NCBI RefSeq assembly: GCF_024586915.1 | Contig: NZ_JANBVS010000009.1 | Span: forward strand, 248,001-312,000 | Reading direction: 5' to 3' | DNA: 64,000 nucleotides | Source of the DNA: Bradyrhizobium sp. SRS-191 | Lineage (GTDB): Bacteria > Pseudomonadota > Alphaproteobacteria > Rhizobiales > Xanthobacteraceae | Shown here: one piece after another, positions 8,968 to 17,370 of the stretch | How the letters are laid out: each line of letters opens with the position of its first letter | Numbering within the stretch: the stretch's first letter is position 1 | Position numbers and translations under genes: made by a program | Notes under the pieces: generated by a model | Told to the model about the DNA's origin: nothing | The model's database searches: none | Seen by the model: the letters and a program-made list of their open reading frames with translations, nothing else

Positions 8968-8984
8968 AAATCCTTCCCTCGACG

Positions 8985-10313
8985 CTATTCAGCAGCAATC
9001 GCAAGCAGCGACTTCGGATCAGCCGCCGACAACATGAAGTCGTTGATGCGCGGCACGATCTCCGACTTGAATCGCGAGCCGTTGAACACGCCGTAATGAC
9101 CGACACCTGGTTGCACGTAGTGAACCCGGCGATGATCCGGGATCGACGAGCACAAGCCATGCGTCGCTTCGGTCTGGCCGAGACCGGAGATGTCGTCCTT
9201 CTCGCCTTCGACCGTCATCAGCGCGACGCGCGTGACCTTCGACGGATCGACCAGCACGCCGCGATGGGTCATCTCCCCCTTCGGCAGCGCGTGCTTGATG
9301 AACACCGTCTCCACCGTCTGCAAATAATATTCCGCAGCCAGGTCCATGACGGCGAGATACTCGTCGTAGAAGTCGCGGTGCTTGTCGACCTGGTCGCCGT
9401 CACCCTTCACGAGGTTGGCGAACAGCGCCTTGTGGGCGTCGACATGGCGGTCGAGGTTCATGCTGATGAACCCGTTGAGCTGCAGGAAGCCCGGATAGAC
9501 ATCGCGCATCACCCCGGGATGCGGGAACGGCACCTTGGTGATGACGTGGTTGCGGAACCAGTCGATGCCGCGCTCTTGGGCGAGATTGTTCACGCCGGTC
9601 GGGTTGCGACGGGTGTCAATCGGTCCGCCCATCAGGGTCATGGAGATAGGTGCGAAAGGGTCGCGCTCGGCTTCCATCACCGAGACCGCCGCGAGCACCG
9701 GCACCGCCGGCTGGCACACCGCCATGACGTGCATGTTGGTGCCGAGGAAGCGCAGCATCTCGATGACGTAATCGATGTAGTCGTCGAGATCGAAGCGGCC
9801 TTCGGCCAGTGGCACCATGCGGGCATCGGCCCAATCGGTGATGTAGACCTCGTGCGTCGGCAGGAAGGCCTCGACCGTGCCGCGCAAGAGCGTCGCGTAA
9901 TGGCCGGACATCGGCGCCACGATCAGCAGCCGCGGCTGCGGGCTGCGCAGCGGGCGGATGTGCTTGCGGTCGAAATGGAGCAGGCGGCAGAACGGCTTTT
10001 CCCAGATCGAGTGGACCTCGACCGGCGTCTTGACGCCGTTGACCTCGGTCTCGTCGAGTCCCCATTCGGGCTTGCCGTAGCGGCGCGTGGTGCGCTCGAA
10101 CAGCTCGCAGGCCGCCGCGATCGACTTGCCCATCTCGGTGTGCGCCCAGGGATTGAGCGGGTTCTGAAACAGGATCTTGGTGGCATCGGTGACGGCGCGC
10201 GCCGGATTGAGCGAGGCATGCGCCATTTCGTACATCCAGTACATCGGCGTCGTCAGGACCGGACTGCCTTCCGACGCCAGGGGCGGTGCACCGCCAAACT
10301 CACCTATCGGCAT
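8985..10313 (-). CDS. phaZ: Intracellular polyhydroxyalkanoate depolymerase
   Basis: A 442-residue alpha/beta hydrolase that mobilises PHB granules in the cytoplasm. The diagnostic blocks of the intracellular PhaZ family are visible: MYWMYEMAHASLNPAR at the N-terminus, LLIVAPMSGHYATLLRGTV, and VMAVCQPAVP, where Cys200 replaces the serine nucleophile of ordinary lipases (as in the Cupriavidus PhaZ1 type). The late VEGEKDDISG and PGVGHYGVFNG supply the acid and histidine of the triad. No signal peptide is present. No phaC, phaR or phasin gene is nearby in the window. The start follows the family N-terminus MPIGEFGG. Ends before a hairpin at 8944-8967. Confidence 0.95.
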   Translation of the reverse strand: MPIGEFGGAPPLASEGSPVLTTPMYWMYEMAHASLNPARAVTDATKILFQNPLNPWAHTEMGKSIAAACELFERTTRRYGKPEWGLDETEVNGVKTPVEVHSIWEKPFCRLLHFDRKHIRPLRSPQPRLLIVAPMSGHYATLLRGTVEAFLPTHEVYITDWADARMVPLAEGRFDLDDYIDYVIEMLRFLGTNMHVMAVCQPAVPVLAAVSVMEAERDPFAPISMTLMGGPIDTRRNPTGVNNLAQERGIDWFRNHVITKVPFPHPGVMRDVYPGFLQLNGFISMNLDRHVDAHKALFANLVKGDGDQVDKHRDFYDEYLAVMDLAAEYYLQTVETVFIKHALPKGEMTHRGVLVDPSKVTRVALMTVEGEKDDISGLGQTEATHGLCSSIPDHRRVHYVQPGVGHYGVFNGSRFKSEIVPRINDFMLSAADPKSLLAIAAE

Positions 10314-10437
10314 TCTCGTTCAACCCTCTCTGCAACGCAGCATACTGCCGAATGCGTAATTAAGCGTCAATGCGCTGAGTTACGAGTTCGTGCCTCAAAC
10401 CAGCGAAATGAGCCCGGAAATCCACGGGAAAACGCAA

Positions 10438-11250
10438 TTATTCACCCGACGACAGCAGCGAGCCCGCGCGGCGCGCGCTGCGTAACAGAGCAATGAATGC
10501 CGCAAACGACGCCAACAGCAGGGCGGCATTGAGCCCGAGCGCGGTCAGCATCAGGTCGGAGCGGAACACGTGGTCGGTTAGCAGTGCCCGCATGCCCTCG
10601 AACACATAGGTCGGCGGCAAGGACCAGGCGATCAGTTGCAGCCAGTGCGGCAGCACCTGCACCGGATAGTACACGCAGGTCAGCGGCATCAGCGCGAACA
10701 TCAAAGTCCAGACGATGCTCTCGGCGCCGAGCCCGTTGCGCAGCACCAGGCCCGACACGAAGATGCCGACCGCCCAGGAGGTGAAGATCAGGTTGCAGAA
10801 GAACGCGACCAGCGGCAGGCCGAGACTGTAGAAATTGAAGTCGAAGAACCAGACCGCGATCAAGGTCATCGGGATGATGCCGATGGCGAGCCGGACCAGG
10901 CTCATCGTCATCAGCGCCAGCAGGAATTCGATCGGCGTGAGCGGGCTCATCATCAGGTTGCCGATGTTGCGCGCCCACATCTCCTCCAGGAAGGAGATGG
11001 AGAAGCCGAGCTGGCCGCGGAACAGGATGTCCCACAGGATCACGGCGCCGATCAGCGTGCCGCCGGCGCGGGCGAAGAACCCGGCATTGCTGGCGATGTA
11101 GGTCTGAAGGAAGCCCCAGGTGATGATCTGCAGGGTCGGCCAGTACATCAGCTCCAGGAGCCGCGGCCAGGACGACAGCAGCAGGTACCAATAGCGCAGG
11201 ACCATCGCGCCGATGCGGTGAGGAGCGATCGCCAAGGACAGGTCGTTCAT
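10438..11250 (-). CDS. ABC-2 type transporter permease
   Basis: A 270-residue integral membrane protein with about six transmembrane segments, the membrane half of an exporter. The segment FLEEMWARNIGNLMMSPLTPIEFL is the conserved cytoplasmic loop of ABC-2 permeases and contacts the ATPase. Its ATG (11250) overlaps the stop of the ATPase gene by four bases (ATGA), so the two are co-translated. Related pairs are annotated as multidrug, polysaccharide or NodIJ-like exporters; no substrate can be deduced. It directly precedes the divergent regB gene only through its ATPase partner. Confidence 0.9.
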   Translation of the reverse strand: MNDLSLAIAPHRIGAMVLRYWYLLLSSWPRLLELMYWPTLQIITWGFLQTYIASNAGFFARAGGTLIGAVILWDILFRGQLGFSISFLEEMWARNIGNLMMSPLTPIEFLLALMTMSLVRLAIGIIPMTLIAVWFFDFNFYSLGLPLVAFFCNLIFTSWAVGIFVSGLVLRNGLGAESIVWTLMFALMPLTCVYYPVQVLPHWLQLIAWSLPPTYVFEGMRALLTDHVFRSDLMLTALGLNAALLLASFAAFIALLRSARRAGSLLSSGE

Positions 11251-12038
11251 TGTGCGGCCTCCCGGTCACGGCCGCGGGCGACGTCGAGGAACACGTCTTC
11301 CAAGGTCGAGCGGTTGTAGCGCGCCATGATGCCGGCCGGACTGTCGTCATCCTCGATCCGCCCGCGCTTCATGATGATGACCCGGTCGCAGAGACGCTCG
11401 ACCTCGAGCATGTTGTGCGAGGCCAGCAGGATGGTGGCGCCGCGGCGCGCGCGGTAGCGCTCGAGATGGCCGCGCACCCAGTCGGCGGTGTCCGGATCGA
11501 GCGAGGCCGTGGGCTCGTCGAGCAGCAGCAGCTCGGGATCGTTGATCAGCGCCTTGGCGAGCGCCACGCGCGTCTTCTGCCCGGCCGACAGCTTGCCGCT
11601 GGCGCGGTCGATGAAGTCGGTCAGGTCGAGCTGCGCGGCGAGCTCGGCGATGCGTTCCTTGAGATGGTCGACCGCATAGAGCCGGCCGAAGATGGTGAGG
11701 TTCTGCCGCACCGTGAGCCGCATCGGCATGTCGACATAGGGGCTCTCGAAATTCATCCGCCCGAGCACCGCAGCAGCCTCGTCCGGCATCTTGTGGCCGA
11801 GCACCTCGACGGTGCCGGAGGTCGGCTGCACCAACCCCATGATCATCGCGATCGTCGTGGTCTTGCCGGCGCCGTTGCCGCCGAGCAGCCCCGTGATGCT
11901 GCCCCGGGACATCGCAAAGGAGATGCCGTCGACGGCCGTGGCCGTCTTGTAGATCTTGGTCAGGCGCGACACCGCTATCGCAGGCGAACCTGATCCGGGA
12001 GCCGACGATGGCGTCGGCGCTGCGTCATCTTGCGTCAT
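11247..12038 (-). CDS. ABC transporter ATP-binding protein
   Basis: A 263-residue ATPase with all NBD motifs: Walker A GLLGGNGAGKTT, Q-loop region MNFESPYVDMPMRLTV, signature LSAGQKTRVALAKAL (LSAGQ for LSGGQ), Walker B LLLLDEPTASLD and switch His in LASHNM. It powers the adjacent ABC-2 permease (11250-10438) as a homodimer. A short Pro/Ser/Ala-rich leader (1-22) precedes the NBD, so the true start could be slightly internal. It is transcribed divergently from regB across a 99-base spacer (12039-12137), a location in which a shared promoter region is likely. Confidence 0.93.
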   Translation of the reverse strand: MTQDDAAPTPSSAPGSGSPAIAVSRLTKIYKTATAVDGISFAMSRGSITGLLGGNGAGKTTTIAMIMGLVQPTSGTVEVLGHKMPDEAAAVLGRMNFESPYVDMPMRLTVRQNLTIFGRLYAVDHLKERIAELAAQLDLTDFIDRASGKLSAGQKTRVALAKALINDPELLLLDEPTASLDPDTADWVRGHLERYRARRGATILLASHNMLEVERLCDRVIIMKRGRIEDDDSPAGIMARYNRSTLEDVFLDVARGRDREAAQ

Positions 12039-12137
12039 GTCCTGGGTTCATTGAGGCATTGTGCCGCAAACCGCAACAGGCCACCAACGGCCGGGCCGAT
12101 TTGTCGCCGCGCCCTGACGGCATTAAGTTCCGATCCC

Positions 12138-13502
12138 ATGACCGACGCCCTGATCATCGACACGCCCGATACGGACTATCGCCATCCGCGCCAGCGCGTT
12201 CGGCTCGACACCATCCTGCGGCTGCGCTGGCTCGCTGCGCTCGGGCAGCTCAGTGCGATCTTCATCGTCGTGCAGGGGCTGGAGTTCGACCTGCCGGTCG
12301 TCCCCTGCCTCGCCGTGATCAGCATCTCGGCGCTGCTCAATCTCGGCCTGCAGATCGCCTTCAATCCGATGCAGCTGTTGGAGCCCGCGCATGCCGGCGG
12401 CCTGCTCGCGCTCAACATCATCGAGCTGACGGTGCTGCTCTATCTCACCGGCGGACTGGAGAACCCGTTCTCCTACATGTTTCTGGCGCCGGTGCTGATC
12501 GCCGCGACCGCCCTGCCGATCCGCCTGACGATCATGCTCGGGCTGCTCGCGGTCGCCTGTGCCACCGCGCTGTTCTTCATGCATCTGCCGCTGCCCTGGG
12601 AGGGCGAGGAGCCGCTGATCTTTCCGCCGATCTACCTGTTCGGCGTCTGGCTCTCGATCGCGCTCGCGATCGGCGTCACCAGCCTCTACGCCTTCCAGGT
12701 CACCGAGGAGGCGCGCAAGCTGTCGGATGCGCTCGCCGCGACCGAGCTGGTGCTGGCGCGCGAGCAGCATCTGACCCAGCTCGACGGCCTCGCCGCGGCC
12801 GCGGCGCACGAGCTCGGCACCCCTCTCGCCACCATCGTGCTGATCTCGCGCGAATTGGAGCGGGCGCTGCAGGACAACAGCCAGGTCACGTCCGACATCA
12901 AGACCCTGCGCGAGCAGGCCCAGCGCTGCCGCGATATCCTCGGCAAGATCACCCAGCTGTCGTCGACCGGCTCGATGTTCGACCGCATGAAGCTGTCGAC
13001 CCTGATCGAGGAAACCGTCGCCCCCCACCGCGACTTCGGCGTCGACATCAAGATCCGCGTCGCCGTGACAGCCGCGAAGGAGCCGGTCGGCACCCGCAAT
13101 CCGGCGATCCTCTATGGCGTCGGCAACATCCTCGAGAATGCGGTCGACTTCGCGCGCGACACGGTCGAGGTGAATGCCTGGTGGAATAACGACGTCGTCG
13201 AGCTGGTGATCTCCGACGATGGACCGGGCTTCGCCCCCGATATCGTGAAGCGGATCGGCCAGCCTTATCTGTCGCGCCGGCGCAGCGGCGAGGATGGCCA
13301 AGGCGGAAACCAAGGCGGAAACCAGGGCGGCGGCCTCGGGCTCGGCGTGTTCATCGCCCGCACTTTGCTGGAGCGCACCGGCGCCAAGGTCTCGTTTACC
13401 AACCGCACCTTCCCGGACCATGGCGCCGTGGTCCAGATCTCCTGGCCGCGGCGGCGTTTCGAAGCCAGCGAGGACGCTGACGGCATGGAACCGGAAGAAT
13501 GA
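12138..13502 (+). CDS. regB: Redox-responsive sensor histidine kinase RegB (RegS/ActS/PrrB)
   Basis: A 454-residue membrane kinase that monitors redox state, with six transmembrane segments (about 28-185). The quinone-binding GGLENPF motif is at 105-111, the H-box AAHELGTPLATI gives phospho-His224, and the redox cysteine of REQAQRCRDIL is Cys264, all matching the Rhodobacter RegB pattern. A C-terminal catalytic domain with N-box (NILENAVDFA) and G1 (DDGPGF) follows. ATG 12138 is preferred over the longer frame from 12030 because family proteins begin here. The ATP-lid region contains an extra Gly/Asn/Gln repeat encoded by a tandem 12-mer. Its partner RegA follows 148 bases downstream. Called RegS in Bradyrhizobium. 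Confidence 0.96.
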   Translation: MTDALIIDTPDTDYRHPRQRVRLDTILRLRWLAALGQLSAIFIVVQGLEFDLPVVPCLAVISISALLNLGLQIAFNPMQLLEPAHAGGLLALNIIELTVLLYLTGGLENPFSYMFLAPVLIAATALPIRLTIMLGLLAVACATALFFMHLPLPWEGEEPLIFPPIYLFGVWLSIALAIGVTSLYAFQVTEEARKLSDALAATELVLAREQHLTQLDGLAAAAAHELGTPLATIVLISRELERALQDNSQVTSDIKTLREQAQRCRDILGKITQLSSTGSMFDRMKLSTLIEETVAPHRDFGVDIKIRVAVTAAKEPVGTRNPAILYGVGNILENAVDFARDTVEVNAWWNNDVVELVISDDGPGFAPDIVKRIGQPYLSRRRSGEDGQGGNQGGNQGGGLGLGVFIARTLLERTGAKVSFTNRTFPDHGAVVQISWPRRRFEASEDADGMEPEE

Positions 13503-13650
13503 ATGGAGCCCGCCCTGGTATACGGCCCGCCAGCCTGCGCGGCGTCACGCCGCAGACTGCGGCATCCCGCGATCTTGGCAGCGCCGGATCGGCAGACCAT
13601 ATGAGGCTGACACAGATCGTCTCGTGACCATCGAGCCTTCTCCTGAGGAT

Positions 13651-14211
13651 ATGACCGTGGGCGCCATCGCCGAATTGACGAACCACCCGGACCGCTCCCT
13701 TCTGATCGTCGAGGACGACAAGCCCTTCCTCGAGCGGCTATCGCGCGCCATGGAAACCCGCGGCTTTACCGTCACCTCCTGCGAGAGCGTGGCCGAGGGC
13801 ATTTCCGAGATCGGCAAGGCGGCGCCGGCTTTCGCCGTGGTCGACCTTCGGCTGGGTGACGGCAACGGCCTCGACGTCGTGTCGGCGCTGAAGCGCAAGC
13901 GCCCTGAGGCGCGCGCAATCGTGCTGACCGGCTACGGCAACATCGCCACTGCCGTGACCGCGGTGAAGATGGGCGCCGTCGACTATCTCGCAAAGCCCGC
14001 GGATGCCGACGACGTCGTCGCCGCGCTGCTGGCGACCACCAGCGAGAAGTCCGAGCTGCCGTCAAACCCGATGTCGGCCGACCGCGTGCGCTGGGAGCAC
14101 ATCCAGCGCATCTACGAGATGTGCAACCGCAACGTCTCGGAAACCGCGCGCCGCCTCAACATGCACCGCCGCACCCTGCAGCGCATCCTGGCCAAGCGCG
14201 CGCCGAAATAA
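13651..14211 (+). CDS. regA: Redox response regulator RegA (RegR/ActR/PrrA)
   Basis: A 186-residue regulator: receiver domain with Asp65 in AVVDLRLGDGNG as phospho-acceptor and Lys in YLAKPAD, then a Fis-type helix-turn-helix with the highly conserved NVSETARRLNMHRRTLQRIL of the RegA family. In related bacteria it controls photosynthesis, CO2 and N2 fixation and respiration genes, and in Bradyrhizobium the homologue RegR controls fixR-nifA. ATG 13651 is chosen since it has the strong ribosome site CTGAGGA 5 bases upstream; a GTG at 13624 is possible. It is converging with the next minus-strand gene (22-base gap). Confidence 0.96.
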   Translation: MTVGAIAELTNHPDRSLLIVEDDKPFLERLSRAMETRGFTVTSCESVAEGISEIGKAAPAFAVVDLRLGDGNGLDVVSALKRKRPEARAIVLTGYGNIATAVTAVKMGAVDYLAKPADADDVVAALLATTSEKSELPSNPMSADRVRWEHIQRIYEMCNRNVSETARRLNMHRRTLQRILAKRAPK

Positions 14212-14233
14212 CCGATCGGACCGCGTTTCGCCG

Positions 14234-14599
14234 TCAGTGCGACTTCACGAACGCCTGCAGCGCATGGAAGACCGTACGCCGCTGGTTGCGGCTGCACCAG
14301 TTGCGCATCCAGCTGTCCATCTCGGTGAGGTCGAGCTTGATCTGCATGCCCTCGTCGCCGCGCGCGGCGTTGACCGCCGAGACGTAGCCCATCATCCATT
14401 GCTGATATTTCGAGATGGCGTTGACATAGGGCCCGTCGGGATTGCCGATCGCCTTGTAGGTGCCGGGCGGCTGCTCCTCGGCGGCAGCGATGAAGCGCTC
14501 ACAGGAATCCGCGCCCACGCCAATGACGTAGAACGCCATTTCCTCTGCGTGAAGCTCCGTCGCAAACAGCAATGTCATCGCCAAGACCAGCCAACGCAT
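14234..14599 (-). CDS. Small secreted hypothetical protein
   Basis: 121 residues with a clear signal peptide (MRWLVLAMTLLFATELHAEE, cleavage likely after Ala18) and a mature part containing two cysteines (SCERF and NWCSRN) that may form one disulfide. The pattern SCERFIAAAEE...YQQWMMGYVSAVN is reminiscent of the Rap1a/HdeA-like periplasmic fold, but I do not assign it. The start at 14599 is chosen because the signal peptide begins there; the frame is open further upstream without sense. Located tail to tail with regA. Confidence 0.75.
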   Translation of the reverse strand: MRWLVLAMTLLFATELHAEEMAFYVIGVGADSCERFIAAAEEQPPGTYKAIGNPDGPYVNAISKYQQWMMGYVSAVNAARGDEGMQIKLDLTEMDSWMRNWCSRNQRRTVFHALQAFVKSH

Positions 14600-14832
14600 C
14601 GCCCGTCCCTGTCTGCACCCCTGGGCTGGATACCGCTCGAACGTTAAAATTGTTCCGGATTGTTGCGCCGCATACGGGGCAATTGTCGGGCAAAGCTGCG
14701 AAATCAATCCGCCGGCCGTGCTCCGGATCGTGTCCCAAGACGACGACGTCCCATTTTCGCTCCAGGACCGTGTCGAACGGTATCATGCGCCTGATGTGAA
14801 GCCGACCCGCAGCGGTCCGCGGCAGGCTGCGA

Positions 14833-15315
14833 TCAATCGCCAAGATGGCCTTGCGGGTCGATCAGGCGGTTCATGCGCTGGGCGGCGGCGAGCGCAAAAC
14901 GGACCGTCATCAACTTGCGCGTCGGGGCCGGCAGCTTGTGCTCGGGCGCCTCGCAATGCAGATGGGCGCCATAGGCATCGGCCACGATCAGGCCGGTGCT
15001 CTGCGGAAACAGCTCGCAGGGCAGGTCCTGCGTGAAGGCGAAGAACAGCCGGTCGCAATGGAGGCGATACTCCTCCCATTTGTGATCGGCGCGGAGGTCC
15101 TCGAGCGACGACTTGATCTCGACGATCCAGATCTCGCCGCGCTCGTTCAGCGCCACGAGGTCGGCGCGCCGGCCCGAGGGCAGCGGCAGCTCGCTGATCG
15201 TGGCAAAGCCGAGCGAACGCAGCAGCCGCGAGGTGCCGCGCGCGATCGCCAGCGCCGTCTCGGACTGGCGGCGGTCGACGGGGACGAGGCTGATCCTGGC
15301 GGCGGACGATTCCAT
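14833..15315 (-). CDS. mmcB: MmcB-family DNA repair protein (PD-(D/E)XK-like)
   Basis: A 160-residue protein matching the MmcB family first linked to mutagen resistance in Caulobacter. Nuclease-like core residues are visible: GRRADLVALNERGEIWIVEIKSS gives the D...ExK pattern, followed by KWEEYRLHCDRLFFAF. It probably acts on DNA lesions together with translesion synthesis, but the biochemical activity is not established. Starts are possible at 15387, 15342 and 15315; I use the ATG at 15315 (MESSAARISLVP), which gives the usual family length. No LexA-type GTTC-N7-GTTC (or GAAC-N7-GAAC) box was found in the 124 bases upstream, despite SOS control in Caulobacter. Confidence 0.88.
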   Translation of the reverse strand: MESSAARISLVPVDRRQSETALAIARGTSRLLRSLGFATISELPLPSGRRADLVALNERGEIWIVEIKSSLEDLRADHKWEEYRLHCDRLFFAFTQDLPCELFPQSTGLIVADAYGAHLHCEAPEHKLPAPTRKLMTVRFALAAAQRMNRLIDPQGHLGD

Positions 15316-15438
15316 CCCAACAGCATAGCCGATTCCAGGCATCTCCCAAGCGCGCTCTGGCGGCGGAACCGGAACCTGACCCGACACTTCGGCTTATCAA
15401 CCGGCCGCCCACAGGGGCGGCGCAACGGGGCGCCGTCC

Positions 15439-17148
15439 ATGATCGATGATCTCTGGTACAAGAACGCGGTGTTCTACTGCCTCGCCGTCGGCACCTACAT
15501 GGATGCCGATGGCGACGGGATCGGCGACTTCAAGGGCCTGACGCGCCGGCTCGATTATCTGCACGGCCTCGGCATCACCGCGATCTGGCTGATGCCGTTC
15601 CAGCCCTCGCCGCAGCGCGACGACGGCTATGACGTCGCCGACTACTACAACGTCGATCCGCGCTACGGCACGCTCGGCGACTTCGTGCAGTTCACCCATG
15701 GCTGCAAGCAGCGCGGCATCCGCGTGATCATCGACCTCGTCGTCAATCACACCTCGGACCAGCATCCGTGGTTTCTGGATGCGCGCAGCTCCGAGACATC
15801 GCGCTATCGCGACTGGTATGTCTGGTCCGACAAGAAGCCGGCCAATGCCGACAAGGGCATGGTGTTTCCCGGCGTACAGAAGACGACCTGGACGCTCGAC
15901 AAGCAGGCCGGCGCCTACTACTTCCACCGCTTCTACGATTTCCAGCCCGATCTCAACACCTCGAACCCGGAAGTCCAGGCCGAGATCCTGAAGATCATGG
16001 GTTTCTGGATTCAGCTCGGCGTCTCCGGCTTCCGCATGGACGCCGTACCCTTCGTGATCGCGACCAAGGGCGCCGATGTGAAGAAGCCGGTCGAGCAGTA
16101 CGACATGCTCCGGACTTTCAGAGAATTCCTGCAATGGCGCCAGGGCGAGGCGATCATCCTGGCGGAAGCCAACGTGCTGCCGGAAACCGACATGGAGTAT
16201 TTCGGCGACGACGGCGACCGCATGCACATGATGTTCAACTTCCACGTCAACCAGCATCTGTTCTATGCGCTCGCCGCCTCCGACGTCAGGCCGCTGGCGA
16301 AGGCGCTGCAGGCGACCAAGCCGCGGCCGGCCTCGGCGCAATGGGGCCTGTTCCTGCGCAATCACGACGAGCTCGATCTGGGGCGGCTGACGAAAGACCA
16401 GCGCGCGGCGGTGTTCGCGGCGTTCGGACCCGACAAGAGCATGCAGCTGTATGACCGTGGCATCCGAAGGCGGCTGGCGCCGATGCTCGGCGGCGACCGC
16501 CGCCGCATCGAGCTCGCCTACAGCCTGATGTTCACGCTGCCCGGCACGCCCGTCATCCGCTATGGCGACGAGCTCGCGATGGGCGATGATCTCAAGCTCC
16601 CTGAGCGCAATTGCGCGCGCACGGCGATGCAATGGTCGACCGAGCCGCATGGCGGCTTCACCAAGAGCGAGACATCGGCGTCGCCCGTGATCGACCACGG
16701 GCCCTATGGCTATGAGCACGTCAACGCCGCCAGGCAGCGCCGCGACCCGAACGCGATGCTGAACTGGACCGAGCGCATCATCCGCATGCGCAAGGAAGTG
16801 CCGGAGGTCGGCTGGGGCGACTTTGCCGTCATCGCGACGAAGGACCCGGCCGTCCTGATCATGCGCTACGACTGGCGCAACAACTCGGTGCTGTTCGTGC
16901 ACAATCTCGATGAGAAGCCGCGCGAGATCAGCTTCGACGTCGGCCTGCCCGATGACACCGGCAAGCTGCTGATCAATCTCCTGTCCGAGGATCACAGCCA
17001 CGCCGACGACCGCGGCCGCCACACCCTGGTGCTGGAGCCCTACGGCTACCGCTGGTACCGCGTCGGCGGCCTGGACTATCTGCTGCGGCGGAGCGACATC
17101 GAAACGGAGAGCCCGGGGAAACGGGTCAAGAAGGGGCGGAGGCGATAA
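15439..17148 (+). CDS. GH13 family enzyme, trehalose-synthase-like
   Basis: A 569-residue alpha-amylase-superfamily enzyme. The (beta/alpha)8 motifs are all present: VIIDLVVNHTSDQHPWF, GFRMDAVPF with nucleophile Asp201, ILAEANV with acid/base Glu243 and LRNHDELDL with Asp310. The overall pattern (WYKNAVFYCLAVGTYMD, GDGIGDFKGL, NCARTAMQWS) resembles trehalose synthase TreS (maltose to trehalose) but with a shorter C-terminus and no fused maltokinase. Hydrolysis or transglycosylation cannot be excluded. ATG 15439 follows the repeat-free spacer shared with divergent mmcB. A second GH13 gene lies convergently at 18969-17371. Confidence 0.9.
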   Translation: MIDDLWYKNAVFYCLAVGTYMDADGDGIGDFKGLTRRLDYLHGLGITAIWLMPFQPSPQRDDGYDVADYYNVDPRYGTLGDFVQFTHGCKQRGIRVIIDLVVNHTSDQHPWFLDARSSETSRYRDWYVWSDKKPANADKGMVFPGVQKTTWTLDKQAGAYYFHRFYDFQPDLNTSNPEVQAEILKIMGFWIQLGVSGFRMDAVPFVIATKGADVKKPVEQYDMLRTFREFLQWRQGEAIILAEANVLPETDMEYFGDDGDRMHMMFNFHVNQHLFYALAASDVRPLAKALQATKPRPASAQWGLFLRNHDELDLGRLTKDQRAAVFAAFGPDKSMQLYDRGIRRRLAPMLGGDRRRIELAYSLMFTLPGTPVIRYGDELAMGDDLKLPERNCARTAMQWSTEPHGGFTKSETSASPVIDHGPYGYEHVNAARQRRDPNAMLNWTERIIRMRKEVPEVGWGDFAVIATKDPAVLIMRYDWRNNSVLFVHNLDEKPREISFDVGLPDDTGKLLINLLSEDHSHADDRGRHTLVLEPYGYRWYRVGGLDYLLRRSDIETESPGKRVKKGRRR

Positions 17149-17205
17149 CGATCAAGCGTTCGCGGCCAAGTGCCTTATGAGTTGGCGACACGGCCTCCTT
17201 AAACT

Positions 17206-17334
17206 CAGTGTCGTCCCGGGCTTGACCCGGGACCCATAACCACAGGCCGTCGTTTGGCGACGACTCGGAGTTGCCGGCCTGCCTCAAGCGTCTCCCGGGA
17301 GTATGGGTCCCGGGTCAAGCCCGGGACGACACTG
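17206..17334. repeat. Perfect 33-bp inverted repeat between convergent GH13 genes
   Basis: Bases 17206-17238 are the exact reverse complement of 17302-17334; 63 bases separate the arms. Each arm contains CGTCCCGGGCTTGACCCGGG, itself a hairpin. The left arm continues into ACCCATAACCACAGGC, which recurs inverted in the tandem copies at 48568-49009. It fills the gap between two converging genes and may work as a bidirectional terminator. Confidence 0.85.
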
Positions 17335-17370
17335 AATGTGGGGTGACGCCGTCGCGCATGACGACAGCAG

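Noticed and set aside
8685..10496. Long plus-strand frame covering phaZ
   Set aside because: Antisense to phaZ, which shows all family blocks; no domain in the plus frame.
15361..15385. LexA box upstream of mmcB (GAACCGGAAC)
   Set aside because: Spacing between GAAC words is 2, not 7.
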